Below are positions 1 through 11,400 of a stretch of 64,000 nucleotides of DNA, piece after piece (position 1 is the first letter of the stretch; the number at the start of each line of letters is the position of its first letter). Under the pieces are notes generated by a model. That model was not told the origin of the DNA. It did not search any database and saw nothing but the letters and a program-made list of their open reading frames with translations. The position numbers were made by a program, and so were the translations under genes. Source of the stretch: Neoscytalidium dimidiatum (taxonomy: Eukaryota > Ascomycota > Dothideomycetes > Botryosphaeriales > Botryosphaeriaceae); contig CM074699.1 of the NCBI GenBank assembly GCA_037367355.1, forward strand, positions 3,782,001-3,846,000. Reading direction: 5' to 3'.

Positions 1-1119
1 GAGGCAAATCAACATTCCCTTAGCAGTGATGAGGTCGAACTTTAGCAAGTACATGTCACATTTCCATTTCGCAACATCATTCCTTCATCAGCATGACGTG
101 GGTCAGTCACTGAATAGACAGGATGCCGCCCAGGACCTGGAACACCCGACTCCTAGCATGAACTGACCTCACAACGCATGGGAAGCTAAGAATTCAAGAA
201 GAAAAAAAAATAAAGAGCTACCCCGCAGCGGGGCGTGGACCTGTCGGGGGGTGCTTGGGGTGGGGTGTTTGGGGAATCATCTACGCTGTCTGAGAGACGT
301 AAGATGCGGTCTTTCGCTAGTGCTGAAAATCTCCTAATACGGCAGTCAATCAGTCTGGAAACACTCGGAAGCTGATACTTACGGCTATTGATTTGGCTGT
401 ATTGGTATTGAACTGAAGTCATAATGAGTTGCAATGAGTACTGATGAGAAGTAAAAGAAGTGAATTGGCATGATAGTGGAGAAAATCAATGTGACCTATT
501 CATACACATGGAAAATACGCTAATAAATGGTTCACTAATATGAGGGGCTTATGTGTACTCTAATGTATACGTTGCTGAATGCGTTATCGGTGTGAAAGTA
601 TACTATTGTTTTAACTTACAATGGGTTTCACACCCGGCCCGATGGCGCAGAACGGTGCCTAGCGCTTGTCAGTGCAGACAAACTCGAAGGAGAAGCGATA
701 AGAGACCTCTCTTCCACGTCACAGCTGGTGCTTTGTTCAGCCCTAAGACGGTGCGTATGCCAGGCTCGACTCGCGGCGGAGCTTGTGGACACGACCCACG
801 GCGGGGTTCCAGTCAGTGAGCTGGCCTGGCAGGTGCGCAGAGTTCCCAGTGGTGGTGCTGTTGACAAGAAGCAGGTCAGGGTGGGTTCGCTGTGGCTAGC
901 TGCCGATGCTGCCCCAAGCTTTAAGCAAGGGCACGGAGCCGGGCGAAGCGGCAGGGTCGACGTCGGGAGAAGAAACCGCATCAGCGAGGTCCATCTGGAG
1001 CTCTACAGGTGTTTTATACGAAGTTGTGCAAGCACAGATTTTTGATCTCACTCGAGTCCATGGGCTCAGCTTACAACCAATATTAGTGTCTTGTCGGCCG
1101 ATACTGACCGTGGGGCACG

Positions 1120-1129
1120 TACTCGGTGT
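1120..1129 (+). promoter_or_regulatory. candidate cluster regulator site, copy 1
   Basis: TACTCGGTGT lies about 235 nt upstream of the P450-1 start codon. The same ten bases recur 44 nt downstream. A related core is found in the other cluster promoters. Binding by the local AflR-type protein is inferred. Confidence 0.4.
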
Positions 1130-1161
1130 AGTGTTAGGGTCGAATCGTACTTGGATCCCGA

Positions 1162-1177
1162 TTTACTCGGTGTCGAT
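1162..1177 (+). promoter_or_regulatory. candidate cluster regulator site, copy 2
   Basis: TTTACTCGGTGTCGAT lies about 190 nt before the P450-1 ATG. It combines the shared TTACTCGG core with a TCG-N4-CGA arrangement, which resembles the half-site logic of AflR-type Zn2Cys6 proteins (known: TCG-N5-CGA type sites). A close relative sits on the minus strand before P450-2 at 15091-15105. Confidence 0.5.
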
Positions 1178-1364
1178 AAAATCTAAAGGAGAGAAATTAG
1201 TTTGGCAACTCACCATCTCTCCGAGATGGAAAGTGGAGGCCTTGTTTTATTAGTAAGATGAAGAAGATCTCTTGCTCGTGTACAGCGCTAGTCCGGTAGC
1301 CCAGTACTGGAATAGACACCTCATCCTTCTCATCGACTCGTTTTCCCAACCTTTGATAGCCATC

Positions 1365-3238
1365 ATGACGCCAAGCTCTTACCTGGCGATAGCAGCGTTG
1401 CTACTTCTGGGTTTCCAGCTGGTACGGACATGGTGGAGGCTGAAGAGCATCCCAGGCCCTTTCTGGGCCAAGATCACCAACTTCCAACGAGTCTTCTGGG
1501 TCAAGACTGGCCGTGCCCACGAAATACATATGGAGATGCATGAGAAATACGGTGATTTTGTGCGCTTTGGGCCCAACATGGTCTCCATTGGCGATCCCGC
1601 CGCCATTCCGACCGTCTACCCCATGCGCCCGGGCTTTCCAAAGGTAAAATGAAAAGAAGCCAACGGGAATATAATCGACATTTGGAGGCAATTTGCTAAT
1701 CTTGCGCTGGATTGTGCCACGTTAGAGCAATTTTTACAGAACGTTGATGCCCTATACGAAAAAGGGGGGTGCTCTGCCGGCTGTCTTCAATACTCGGGAC
1801 GAAAAGCTGCATAAGCAAATCAAGAACCCGATTGCGCCGCTTTTCTCCATGTCAAGTGTCGTGACGTACGAACCCTTCGTCAACGAGGTTCTAGAGATCA
1901 TGTGCAAGCAGCTTGACGAGCGATTCGTGAGCTCTGCCCAAATCTTCGACCTCGGGGAATGGTTGCAATTCTTTGCATTCGACGTAATGGGTACCCTTAC
2001 ATTTTCGAAGAGATACGGGTTCCTTGAGACGGGTCAAGATGTGAAGAACGTGCTCGCGACTATCTGGACGTATATGAAGAGAGCTGCACCGGTGAGCAAA
2101 GTGGAAATCTTTCTGTGTTTCTCTCACGGAGAATAACTGACATAAAGACGATCCCACCAGATGACGCAGATCCCTTGGCTGGATCAGCTGTGGAACAAAA
2201 ACTCATGGACTACTCTGCTGCGAAGCACAACAACAGGCTTCTCGATCCTGAAAATCGTCGGCGATTTCATAAACGACAGGCGGAATGGCGGGGAGAAGGA
2301 TGACCACGGGCGCCACCGAGACATGCTATCGCGCTTCATGGAAGTCCAGAAAAAGGACCCCTCAATCCCACCATGGTCCGTCCTATTTCCTCTTCTCTGA
2401 CAAGCCCTCCCTCAACTCTTGCAAAAAAAAAAAAACAAAAAAAAACCCCCACTGACACCGATCCCCACAGGGCCGTCACGGCCTGGACCTTCTCCAACGT
2501 CATCGCCGGCTCCGACTCCACCGGCGTCGTCTTGCGCACGGCCTGGTTCAACCTGACGGCGCACCCGTCGACCTTCCACAAGCTCCGCGCCGAGCTGGCC
2601 CGCGGCGCCGTCTCGCGGCCGTACCCCAAGTGGAGCGAGCTGCAGCACCTGCCCTACCTCGACGCCTGCGTGCTCGAGGCCTCGCGCCTGCACCCGCCGT
2701 TCTGCCTGCCGCTCGAGCGCGTCGTGCCCGCGGGCGGCGTCGCCATCTGCGGCCGCCGTTTCCCCGCGGGCACCGTCGTCGGCATGAGCCCCTGGGTGGC
2801 CAACCGGCACAAGCCCACCTTCGGCGAGGACGCGGAGCAGTGGCGGCCGGAGAGGTGGCTCGACGTTGGCGAGGAGCAGCGGAAGAAGATGGAGCAGAGC
2901 GTCATGACCGTGAGTTTCCGCGTTCGGCATGCTGGGTAGATTGGCTCGATTTTTCTGACCTCGTCCGTGAACAGTTCGGTGCCGGCAGACGCGTCTGTCT
3001 CGGCAAAAACCTGGCTGTGTTCGAGATGAAGAAGCTGACTGCCACGCTCGTGCTGAATTATGATGTGAGTTTCTCCTTATCCCTTTCAAGTGGCGAAACT
3101 AACGATCTTCAATGGAAGGTCGATCTTATTGATCCCAAGTCTTTCGTCTGCGAGAACGCTTGGTTCTTCAAACAGAGGGGTCTGAACGTCAGAATTATGA
3201 GACATAACGAGACCCCTGCTTCGAAAGAGGAAGAGTAG
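1365..3238 (+). CDS. cytochrome P450 monooxygenase (pisatin-demethylase-like), cluster tailoring enzyme 1
   Basis: Six exons are inferred: 1365-1643, 1726-2091, 2161-2375, 2471-2909, 2975-3064 and 3119-3238, giving 502 aa. The N-terminus has a membrane anchor (about residues 5-25) and an IPGPF proline hinge, so it should sit in the ER membrane. The I-helix AGSDST (about 299-304), an ExxR (EASR), the WRPERW motif and the haem loop [10 protein letters not shown] (Cys441) are all intact. The overall look is of the fungal pisatin-demethylase-like P450s. The donor of intron 3 is a weak GTCCGT, and that intron carries two A tracts. Intron 5 is 54 nt without a stop, so its retention would keep frame. 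The gene is convergent with the regulator and has two candidate regulator sites in its promoter. Substrate is unknown; oxidation of the PKS product is inferred from position. Confidence 0.88.
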
Positions 3239-3585
3239 GCACGATCTATTTTATGTTCTTTGTGTGTGAAGAGGAGGTTTTTATTTTGTGGGGGTGCGGG
3301 TGGGGTGGGGGTCGTCTCCCACTTTATTGGAACGGAGCAAATACAGGAATTATCACCTTCTACTGGAATTATGTTGATAGTCTGTTACGAGAATCTTCTC
3401 CAGGACTAGGGGTGCTAATCCGTTCAATCAACAACCACTCAAGTCTGCACGACTGTTTTAGTTTTCCATATACGTTTATAGTAGTGCATCGATCAAATCG
3501 GAAGAAGAATGAAAAAGGATTTATGGAACAAGACGGCAGTCGAATAGGAGGGAGACAAAAAAAATAAAATCATCACATAAAACGT
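3239..3585. other. convergent intergenic region between P450-1 and the Zn2Cys6 regulator
   Basis: Shared 3' flank of two converging genes. It has a G-rich tract near 3290-3312 and an A-rich stretch near 3556-3570. I see no gene. Confidence 0.6.
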
Positions 3586-4689
3586 TCAGATACACAATAG
3601 ATCCTCTTGTAGAGCCGTTTCACGTAGATCCCGCACCGCCCTGTTTATTTCGTCATCCATAACATCCACCCACAACGAACACGCCCTTGCATCACGCTCG
3701 CCGCAACGCACTCTCGTCTTCTCCAACAATGTGTCCAAGAGCGACCGCACTGCCGAAAGAGATTGAATCAGCAGCGCGCTGTAAATGGCGAGGACGTCTT
3801 CGGTGCCCACCACGTAGGCACCCAGATGCACGGGCGGCAGGCCGACGACGCCGCTGCCGCCGCCGCAGCGATGGTAGTTGGTGGGCGACATGGTACCGTA
3901 TGACCAGACCTGGCGGTAGAGGAGCAGGGCCTTCTGGATGAGCACGTAGGCGAGAAGCAGGGTTGAGAGCTCGCCCGCGCAGTGGCAGGTCGCGAAGGCG
4001 CGCACGGGCGCGACTATATCCCTGGCACGGCTGAGGATGGCGTCAGCGTTAGTGGTGGCGGCCTCTGCTGATGAGGAGGTGCCGCTACAGCGGAGGTGCT
4101 TCAGCCCTGAAGACGCGCGCATGATCGAGGAGGCACACGCGCACGGGGCGATGTTGTTGCTGTTGATGTCAGTTCTGGCCGAAGTGGAGGCGGATGGTGG
4201 CGACTCCGAGTATTTAGTGGTTGCGGACAGCGGATCCAGGTCGGCGAAGATCATTTCATCGTGGGCGGTCAGGGCTGCAGAGTCCAGCATTGACGAGTCG
4301 GTGTCCGCGAAGAGGAGCTCCCAGCCGGCGTGGAGGTCGGAAGGGGAAAGAGACTGGGATGGCTGATACGACGGAGATGACTTGTTATCGTATTGAGTAG
4401 CGGAGTCTTCGGCTCCTTCGCGGCTCCGTTCGCCGAGTGTAGGCGACTGAGAGATGTCGGTGACGAAGACTTCCAGGCCCACCTCGGCGGATACGGACCT
4501 CTTGCGCCTGTTCTTTGGAGTCCGGCCGAACGGACGGTGAGGGCTGCGCTTGCAAGGAGTGTGGCGAATCTCACAGCGATTGCAGGACGTAGCACTGCTT
4601 TTTGAGACGCATTTCACCTTGGACTGGTGGCATGCGTCACATGAAGTGCGCAGTGGTGGGCGAGGTGGTTTGCATTGTTTCTCTTGCAT
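3586..4689 (-). CDS. AflR-type Zn2Cys6 transcription factor, likely pathway regulator
   Basis: Uninterrupted 367-aa frame. The chosen ATG at 4689 lies 16 residues before the cluster; an upstream extension has no support. The binuclear zinc cluster is C17-x2-C20-x6-C27-x8-C36-x2-C39-x6-C46, followed by a basic linker with GRTPKNRRKR, as in aflatoxin/sterigmatocystin AflR-like proteins. A serine-rich middle is followed by a C-terminal helical region with a conserved LKHLRC stretch and CHCAGELSTLLLAY, resembling the AFLR regulatory domain (Pfam PF08493). It is divergently transcribed from the PKS across a 714-nt shared promoter. By analogy it should act in the nucleus to switch on this cluster; direct targets are inferred, not shown. 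Confidence 0.85.
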   Translation of the reverse strand: MQEKQCKPPRPPLRTSCDACHQSKVKCVSKSSATSCNRCEIRHTPCKRSPHRPFGRTPKNRRKRSVSAEVGLEVFVTDISQSPTLGERSREGAEDSATQYDNKSSPSYQPSQSLSPSDLHAGWELLFADTDSSMLDSAALTAHDEMIFADLDPLSATTKYSESPPSASTSARTDINSNNIAPCACASSIMRASSGLKHLRCSGTSSSAEAATTNADAILSRARDIVAPVRAFATCHCAGELSTLLLAYVLIQKALLLYRQVWSYGTMSPTNYHRCGGGSGVVGLPPVHLGAYVVGTEDVLAIYSALLIQSLSAVRSLLDTLLEKTRVRCGERDARACSLWVDVMDDEINRAVRDLRETALQEDLLCI

Positions 4690-4820
4690 CGTGGAAGCGT
4701 ACTTTGTAAGTTCGAAATGAGTCCTGCCCGGCCCTGCATAATAAACTGTGGGATAGATCGAGAGTGTAGGTAGGGGACCAATAGGAATCCTGAGTTGCAA
4801 CCATTATCATTCTTTTGTGA

Positions 4821-4830
4821 TTACTCGGCT
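4821..4830 (+). promoter_or_regulatory. candidate cluster regulator site in TF/PKS promoter
   Basis: TTACTCGGCT, 132 nt upstream of the regulator start and about 575 nt upstream of the PKS start. It shares the eight-base TTACTCGG core with sites before P450-1, P450-2 and the O-methyltransferase. If real it could also support autoregulation. Confidence 0.4.
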
Positions 4831-5209
4831 AAATTAAATTTTACAACAAGTTCAGAGATGGTTGTGCGAGAAATGGTTGCGAGAAGGAAAGAGGGGTTGA
4901 GGGGAGTAGGGAAGATGCTCTGGTGGACCTGGCTACGGTGCATTTCTGAGATTTTGGTGATGGCGCAAATGCAAAGTATTGAGATTATCGAACACATCTT
5001 TGGTACAAGTTCAATATCTGACATCCCGAACTTTCGCTTACCTGTCTGTGAGCTGGTCCAGGCCGGAACCAAGTAAAACGGGTGTTACGGCAACGCCGGA
5101 CGGACATGATACGTGCGGAACGTGGGATTGCCGTGCCCTATTAGGGAAAGAAAAAAAAATGGACCTTACCGCTGTAGACTCGTAGGCATCTGGTGCCAGC
5201 GAGCCGAGG

Positions 5210-5223
5210 CTCGTGGTGCGCCA
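5210..5223. promoter_or_regulatory. short inverted repeat in PKS promoter
   Basis: CGAGCC, two bases, GGCTCG. The dyad symmetry and the CGG half-sites suit a dimeric Zn2Cys6 binding site. The minus strand reads CTCGGCT, matching part of the site at 4821. Function is inferred. Confidence 0.3.
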
Positions 5224-5403
5224 TATCTTTACTGGGCGAAAGATTGTGCTAACAGCTAATTCGCAAGCGCTAGAGGTAGCCGTCCCCTCGTTGGCTGTTG
5301 ATATAGTGGTTGTGTGACAAGTAAACGGCAGACCTCACGATCAACTGCCAAAGGGACCTTCAACGGTCATTCTTGCACCTTCAACATCCTTGCCCCAGTC
5401 AAC

Positions 5404-8400
5404 ATGGCTCGTACGCCTTCGCTCATCCTCTTCGGGCCGCAGACGCCGCGCCCGACGATCGAACAGACGGCTCGTCTGCGGTCCCATCTTTTCAACAAGC
5501 CGGAGCTGGCAGAGCTTAGTAACGCCATCAAAGACCTTCCACGGCTCTGGGATTTTCTGGTCGAACAGGACGCCCGCTTGGCCCAGATTCCGGGGGCAGA
5601 TGGTTTGGCGACCCTGCGCGCAACCCTGATCGACGGCGCGGCGTGGTCAGGCGCAGATCCACTGGCGGCGATTGTTGCCACGCCGCTGACAGTCATCATC
5701 CACGCAATCCAGTATCTGGACTACGCCGAGCACGAGCAGCCCTACGAGGAGACGATTGCTAGCGTCGCAGAGGCGGGCGTTCAGGGATTCTGCACCGGCT
5801 TCCTGAGCGCCGCCGCGCTGGCGTATTCAAAAGACGTTTCCGACTTCCAACACAGGGTAGCAGCAGCGTTACGACTGGCAGTCTGCATTGGCGCGTATGT
5901 GGACCTTGACGATGCGGCACGTGGCTCTGTCAGCCTGGCGTTGCGCTGGAAGCCGGGGAATAGCCTCGAGTCGGTGTCGAAAGTGCTGGACGCTCATGCA
6001 GAGGTAAGACTGGAGGCGTGCTTGATCGCCTGACGCGTGCTGACGGAGGCCAACAGGCATACATCTCAGTCGTCTCCGACGCCACGGCGGCCACAGCCAC
6101 GGTGCCCAAGGAGGCGGCGGAGAAAGTCGCGCACCAGCTCGCGGAACTCGGCGTCACGGCGAAGCCCATCGCGCTGGCCGGGCGCTTCCACAGCCCTGCC
6201 CACGCTGAACACGCCGCGCGGGTGTTGAAGCTCTGCGAGCAGCGGCCAGAGCTGCAGCTGGCCGGGGCTGGTGAGAAGCCACGCGTGCCGCTGCGGACCA
6301 ATATCGACGGAGAGGAGATCGGCAGCCAGCCGCCGCATGAGGTGGCCGTCCATTCGCTGCTAACGGCGCAGGCAGCGTGGCACCGGACGGTTGAGCGGGC
6401 GCTGGCGGCGTTGCCGCAGCGCGAAGGCGCCCAGGCGCTCGCGGTCGGGCTGGTCGAGTGCGTGCCGCGGGCCTGTTCGGATCGAGGCGTGCGAGTGCAT
6501 GCGCTGGAGACACCGGCGTACGCGCTGCCGGGCGACGCGGTCGCAGTGGTGGGCATGTCGTGCCGCTTCCCGGGGGCGACGTCGGTGGACGAGTTCTGGC
6601 GGGCGGCGGTGCGCGAGGGCGCGTCGTTCGTGCGCGACGTGCCGGCATCGCGCTTCGAGGCGGCCGGGCTGCGGCGCACGCTGAAGCGCGGCTCCTATCG
6701 TGGCTGCTTCATCGATGAGCCCGATGCCTTCGACGCGCGCTTCTTCGGCGCGTCGGCGCGCGAGGCAGCTGCCATGGATCCGCAGCAGCGTCTGTTCTTG
6801 CAGGTGGCATACGAGGCGGCCGCGGCCGGCGGCCTGCTGGACGAGACGCAGGGCCCGCGCACGCGTGACGTGGGCTGCTGGGCTGGTGTCGGTTCTGTGG
6901 ACTACGACGACAACGTCGGCTCTCACCAGCCCTCCGCCTTTGCCGCCCTTGGCACTCTGCGCGCCTTTGTTGGTGGCCGTGTCAGCCATTTCTTCGGTTG
7001 GACCGGCCCGTCTGTCACCATCGACACCGCCTGCTCCTCGTCCGCCGTCGCTATCCACGCCGCCTGTGCTGCTCTCCGCGCCCGCGAGTGCTCCGCTGCT
7101 CTGGCCGGAGGCGTCAACATCATCACCAGCCCCCGCCTGTACCAGAACCTGGGCGCCGCCTCCTTCCTGAGCCCGCGCGGCGTCTCGTCCGCTTTCGATG
7201 CCGCCGCAGATGGCTATGGCCGCGGCGAGGGCGCCGGTGTCGTCGTGCTCAAGCGGCTGTCGGACGCTGTGGCGGCTGGCGACGACGTGCTGGCCGTGAT
7301 TGCTGGCTCCGGAGTCGGCCAGAGCGCCAGTGACTCGCCCATCACCGTTCCCGATGCCGCATCGCAGGCGGATCTGTTCGGCCGCGTTGCTGCTCGCGCT
7401 GGCATCGCGCCCGGTGACGTTACCTACGTCGAGGCCCACGGCACCGGCACCCCCGTTGGAGACCCCATCGAGCTTGCCAGTGTCCGCCAGGTCTTCGGCG
7501 GGCCCCATCGCGCGCGCACGCTGCACATCGGCTCCGTCAAGGCCAATATCGGCCATGCTGAGGCGGCGTCGGGTGCTGCCGGCCTGATCAAGGCGGTCCT
7601 CATGATTCAGCATGGAGTCATCCCGCCCTTGGCTGGCTTCCGTGCCCTCAACCCGCGGATCCCCCCGCTCGCCGCCTCGCGCATGGAGATCCCGCAGGCC
7701 GCCGCGGCCGCATGGAGCCCTGGCTTCCGGGCCGCCTGCGTGAACAACTACGGTGCTGCCGGTAGCAACGCCGCCCTGCTCGTGTGCCAGCCGCCGCGCC
7801 CCCGCATCCGGTCTTTGCCCTCTCGCGCCCTTTCGGCAGCCCCGGTGTGCCTTGCAGCACACTCTAGACCTAGTCTGCGGGCCCAGGCGGCTGTCCTGGG
7901 CGCTGCCATCGATCGGAATCCCGCCCTCTCGCTGCGGGACTTGGCTGCCGCGCTCGCCCGTCGTCGAGACCACAGTCTTCCCCTACTATGGGCTTCCACC
8001 GCCAGCTCCAACGCCGATCTTCGCGCCCAGCTGACGGCCTCGCTCTCTTCGGCTGTGGATGTGCCGGCTCGACTGCCCGCCGTCCTTGTCTTTGGCGGCC
8101 AGTCTACACCCTTTGTGGGCCTGGCCGAGGCCGTGTATCGGGAGTCGCCTGTCCTGCGCGAGCATGTCGACCGGTGCGACACCTTGCTGCGTGAGCTGCA
8201 CCGTCGCAGCCTGTTCCCCGCCATCTTCCAGCGCGAGCCGATCGACGACCTCGTGACGCTGCATGCGGGGCTGTTCGCGCTGCAGTACGCCAGCGCCAGG
8301 GCGTGGATCGAGGGCGGGATCCGGCCGCAGGCAGTCGTCGGCCACAGCTTCGGCCAGACAACGGCCCTGTGCGTATCCGGAGCGCTGTCGCTGGAGCACG

Positions 8401-11400
8401 CGATGCGTCTGGTAACCGGGCGTGCGTCTCTGATGCAAGCCCACTGGGGCCCTGACAACGGGGCCATGCTGGCGGTCGATGCGGACGAATCCGAGGCCAA
8501 GGCTCTGGCCGCGCGCTGCGGACTCGATGTGGCCTGCTTCAACGGTCCGGAGCGCCACGTGCTAGCCGGGGCCACCGCAGCGATTGCCGCGCTGGAGGCA
8601 GAGTTGGCCTGCCAGACCCCGCCGGTGAGGGCAACTCGCGTGCGCATCACGCATGCTTACCACTGCCGGCTGGCGGACGCCATCATCCCGCAGTTGAAGG
8701 AGCTGGCGGGAGGCCTGGAATTGCTGCCGCCCGTCGTCCCGCTGGAGACGTGCTCGGCTGGCGCTAGCTGGGGCTCTTCGCCCACGGCAGCCCTTGTGGC
8801 CGAGCAGACACGGCAACCCGTCTTCTTTGCAGAGGCGGTGCAGCGGATCTCGGCTCGGCTCGGCCCGTGCCTGTGGCTCGAGGCCGGGGCTGACACGCCC
8901 GTCGTCCGCATCGCCCGCTCTGCTCTGGGCCCCCGTTCCGCCGCCCATCGCTTCCAACCTGTCGCGCTGGCCTCCCACCCGAACCCGCTACATGCGCTCG
9001 CCGACGTCACCGCTGCGCTCTGGCGCGCCGCTCAGCCCGTGCGCTTCTGGCCGCTTCACGCTTCAACCGTGGCCCAGCCTGCTGGCGTCGTCCTGCCTCC
9101 GTACCAATTCGACAAGTCCCATCACTGGCTGGAGTTCAAGGAAGCCTTCGGCACGGAGGAGCAGGAGGAGAAGTCGGCACGGTCGTTGCAGCAAGGCGCT
9201 TCCGCAGTGCCCCAGCTGCTCTCACTCGCCTCCCGAGATGGCAAGACAGCCCGCTTCGCCGTCGATGCGCGCAGCGAGTATTTCGCTCTCTGTGTGTCCG
9301 GCCATGCCGTGCTGGGCAACAGCCTGTGCCCGGCATCCTTGTACCTCGAGCTGGCCACGCGCGCTGCGGTGACCCTCGCAGAGGGCGACGCCTCCTCTCT
9401 GATCTCGCGGATCACGGATCTCACCATCCGTGCGCCTTTGGGACTGGATGCGCGAAGGGCCATCACACTGCGCCTCGACCGTGTGTCCGGAAGCTCAAAT
9501 ACCTGGCGCTTCTCACTGCGCAGCGGTACTGTCGGCGGTAACACATCGCCTTCGGAGCATGCCGCTGGCACCGTTCAACTCCAGCCTGCCGACAGTGCGG
9601 CCGTCGCATCCGATTTCGCCCGCTACAGTCGTCTCGTGCGCGCATCGCGCTGCGAGGAGCTGCTTGCGCAAGCTGACGTCGAATCGTTGCGGGGTGCGGT
9701 TGTGTACAAGGTTTTCTCCGAGGTCGTCGACTACGCCCCATACTACCGTGGTGTCACGGCCGTGGCGGCTCGTGGGCCCGAGGTGGCCGGGGCGGTCGAG
9801 GTGCCCGTCGTCTTGCCGACGCCTCTCAAGGACCACCAGTGCGACCCCATCGCTATAGACAATTTCCTCCAGGTTGCCGGCCTGCACATCAACAGCCTCA
9901 ACCAGATCCCGCAAGGTCAGGTATTCATATGCGCACAGATCCAGCAAATCCAGCTCGGCCCTGCCTTCCGCTGTCGGGACGCGCCGCAAAGGTCGTGGCT
10001 CGTCTTCTCCAACGTCGACCGTGACGATGCCGCGAACGAGGCATGCAGCGACATCTTCGTGTTCGCTGGCGACACCAAGACGCTGGCTTTGACCATCCTC
10101 GGCGTCCGCTTCACCCAAGTCGCCGTCAGCTCGCTGACCAAGGTCTTGTCGAAGACGAACCCTGCAGCACTACCGACCCGCAAGCCTGTGGCTACTCCTG
10201 CACTGGCCCCGACCTCCGGATCCACGGTTGCTAGGCCCCAAAAGCGCCAGCACAGTGCGCCGTCGAACCTCGCCGCTGTTCGCAAGCTGCTGCAGGAGGT
10301 GGCCGACATCCCCGCTGAAGATATAGCTCAAAATTCCGCATTGGATGACCTGGGAATCGACTCTCTCATGGTCACCGAGCTTCTCGGTGAAATCAGGGAC
10401 AGGTTTGGGGTGCAGGTCTCGGTGGAGAAATTCCAGGAGGCCCGGACAATGGCGTCTCTCTGCCGACTCCTCAGCCCCGAAGAAGAGGCCACTAGCTCAG
10501 ACACGTGTAACAGCGACTCTGAGAGCAGCAGCTATGTTGAATCTGGTCAGACGACCCCGGAGCTCTTCCCAACACGAGACAGGGCAGACGTCCTTGCCAA
10601 ACTGAGCGGATTGGTGGCTTCGCATCTCGAGCTCGATGCCTTCTCCACGAACATGACCATCGGCGATGCTGGGATAGATTCGCTGCTTAGCATGGAGCTG
10701 TGCAGCGATATTGAACGTGTCTTTGGCGCCAAGGTTGATCCGTCCAAGATGACGCCGGAACTGACTTTCGAAGGCCTTGCGACACTGATTGCTCCCCATT
10801 CCGCCGCTGCTTCCGCGCCCTCAGCATCTGTTTCACCGCCCAAAATAAGTGCACCAAATCGTCCATCCAAGCAGCCAACCGCTGCAGCCCTCGAAAATGC
10901 TCCTACCGTTTCTTTCTGCGCAACTGCCGCTGAGTGTTTTTCCAAAGTCCGCCGCGACTTTGACATTTTTGCCGCAGAGACCGGGTTTGAGAACTTCCGC
11001 ACAGTTGTATATCCACGCCAGGCCGAGCTAGTCGTAAGCTACGTCATTGAGGCGTTCGAGCAGCTCGGTTGCTCTTTGAGCGCTTGCGAGGCCGGAGAAA
11101 GACTCCCCCCCGTACCACACATCTCGAAGCACGACAAGGTCATGAATCAGTTCTACGCCCTCTTGGAAGAGGCCGGCCTCGTTACTTTTGAAGCTAATGT
11201 ACCAGTCAGGACACCTCAACCGTGTCCTACCACCCCGTCCAATGTGCTCTTTGAACGGATCCTGAACGACTTTCCGCAACATGTCTGGGAGCACAAGCTG
11301 CTCAACACGACCGGCTCAAAGCTTGCCGATTGCCTCTCTGGCGAGCTTGACCCAATCCACCTCATCTTTGCCGACAAGGAGAGCAAACATATTCTCGAGA

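Larger units (their letters stand above)
1..1364. other. left-edge intergenic region and P450-1 promoter
   Basis: I see no convincing gene here; the open frames are short and lack recognisable motifs. The last 250 bases are the upstream region of P450-1 and carry two copies of the TACTCGGTGT motif (1120-1129 and 1164-1173) listed separately. The left part may be the 3' flank of a gene outside the window. Confidence 0.6.
4690..5403. promoter_or_regulatory. divergent promoter between regulator and PKS
   Basis: This 714-nt gap holds the 5' regions of both genes. It carries TTACTCGG at 4821-4828 and an inverted repeat CGAGCC-N2-GGCTCG at 5210-5223, about 180 nt before the PKS ATG. I see no coding potential. 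Confidence 0.6.

Noticed and set aside
2412..3089. 225-codon minus-strand frame over P450-1
   Set aside because: Antisense to the conserved P450 helices and haem region; no independent motif.
6360..7973. 537-codon minus-strand open frame opposite the KS domain
   Set aside because: It lies fully antisense to the intact PKS, has the Arg/Gly/Ala-rich make-up of a G+C-driven shadow and no motif.
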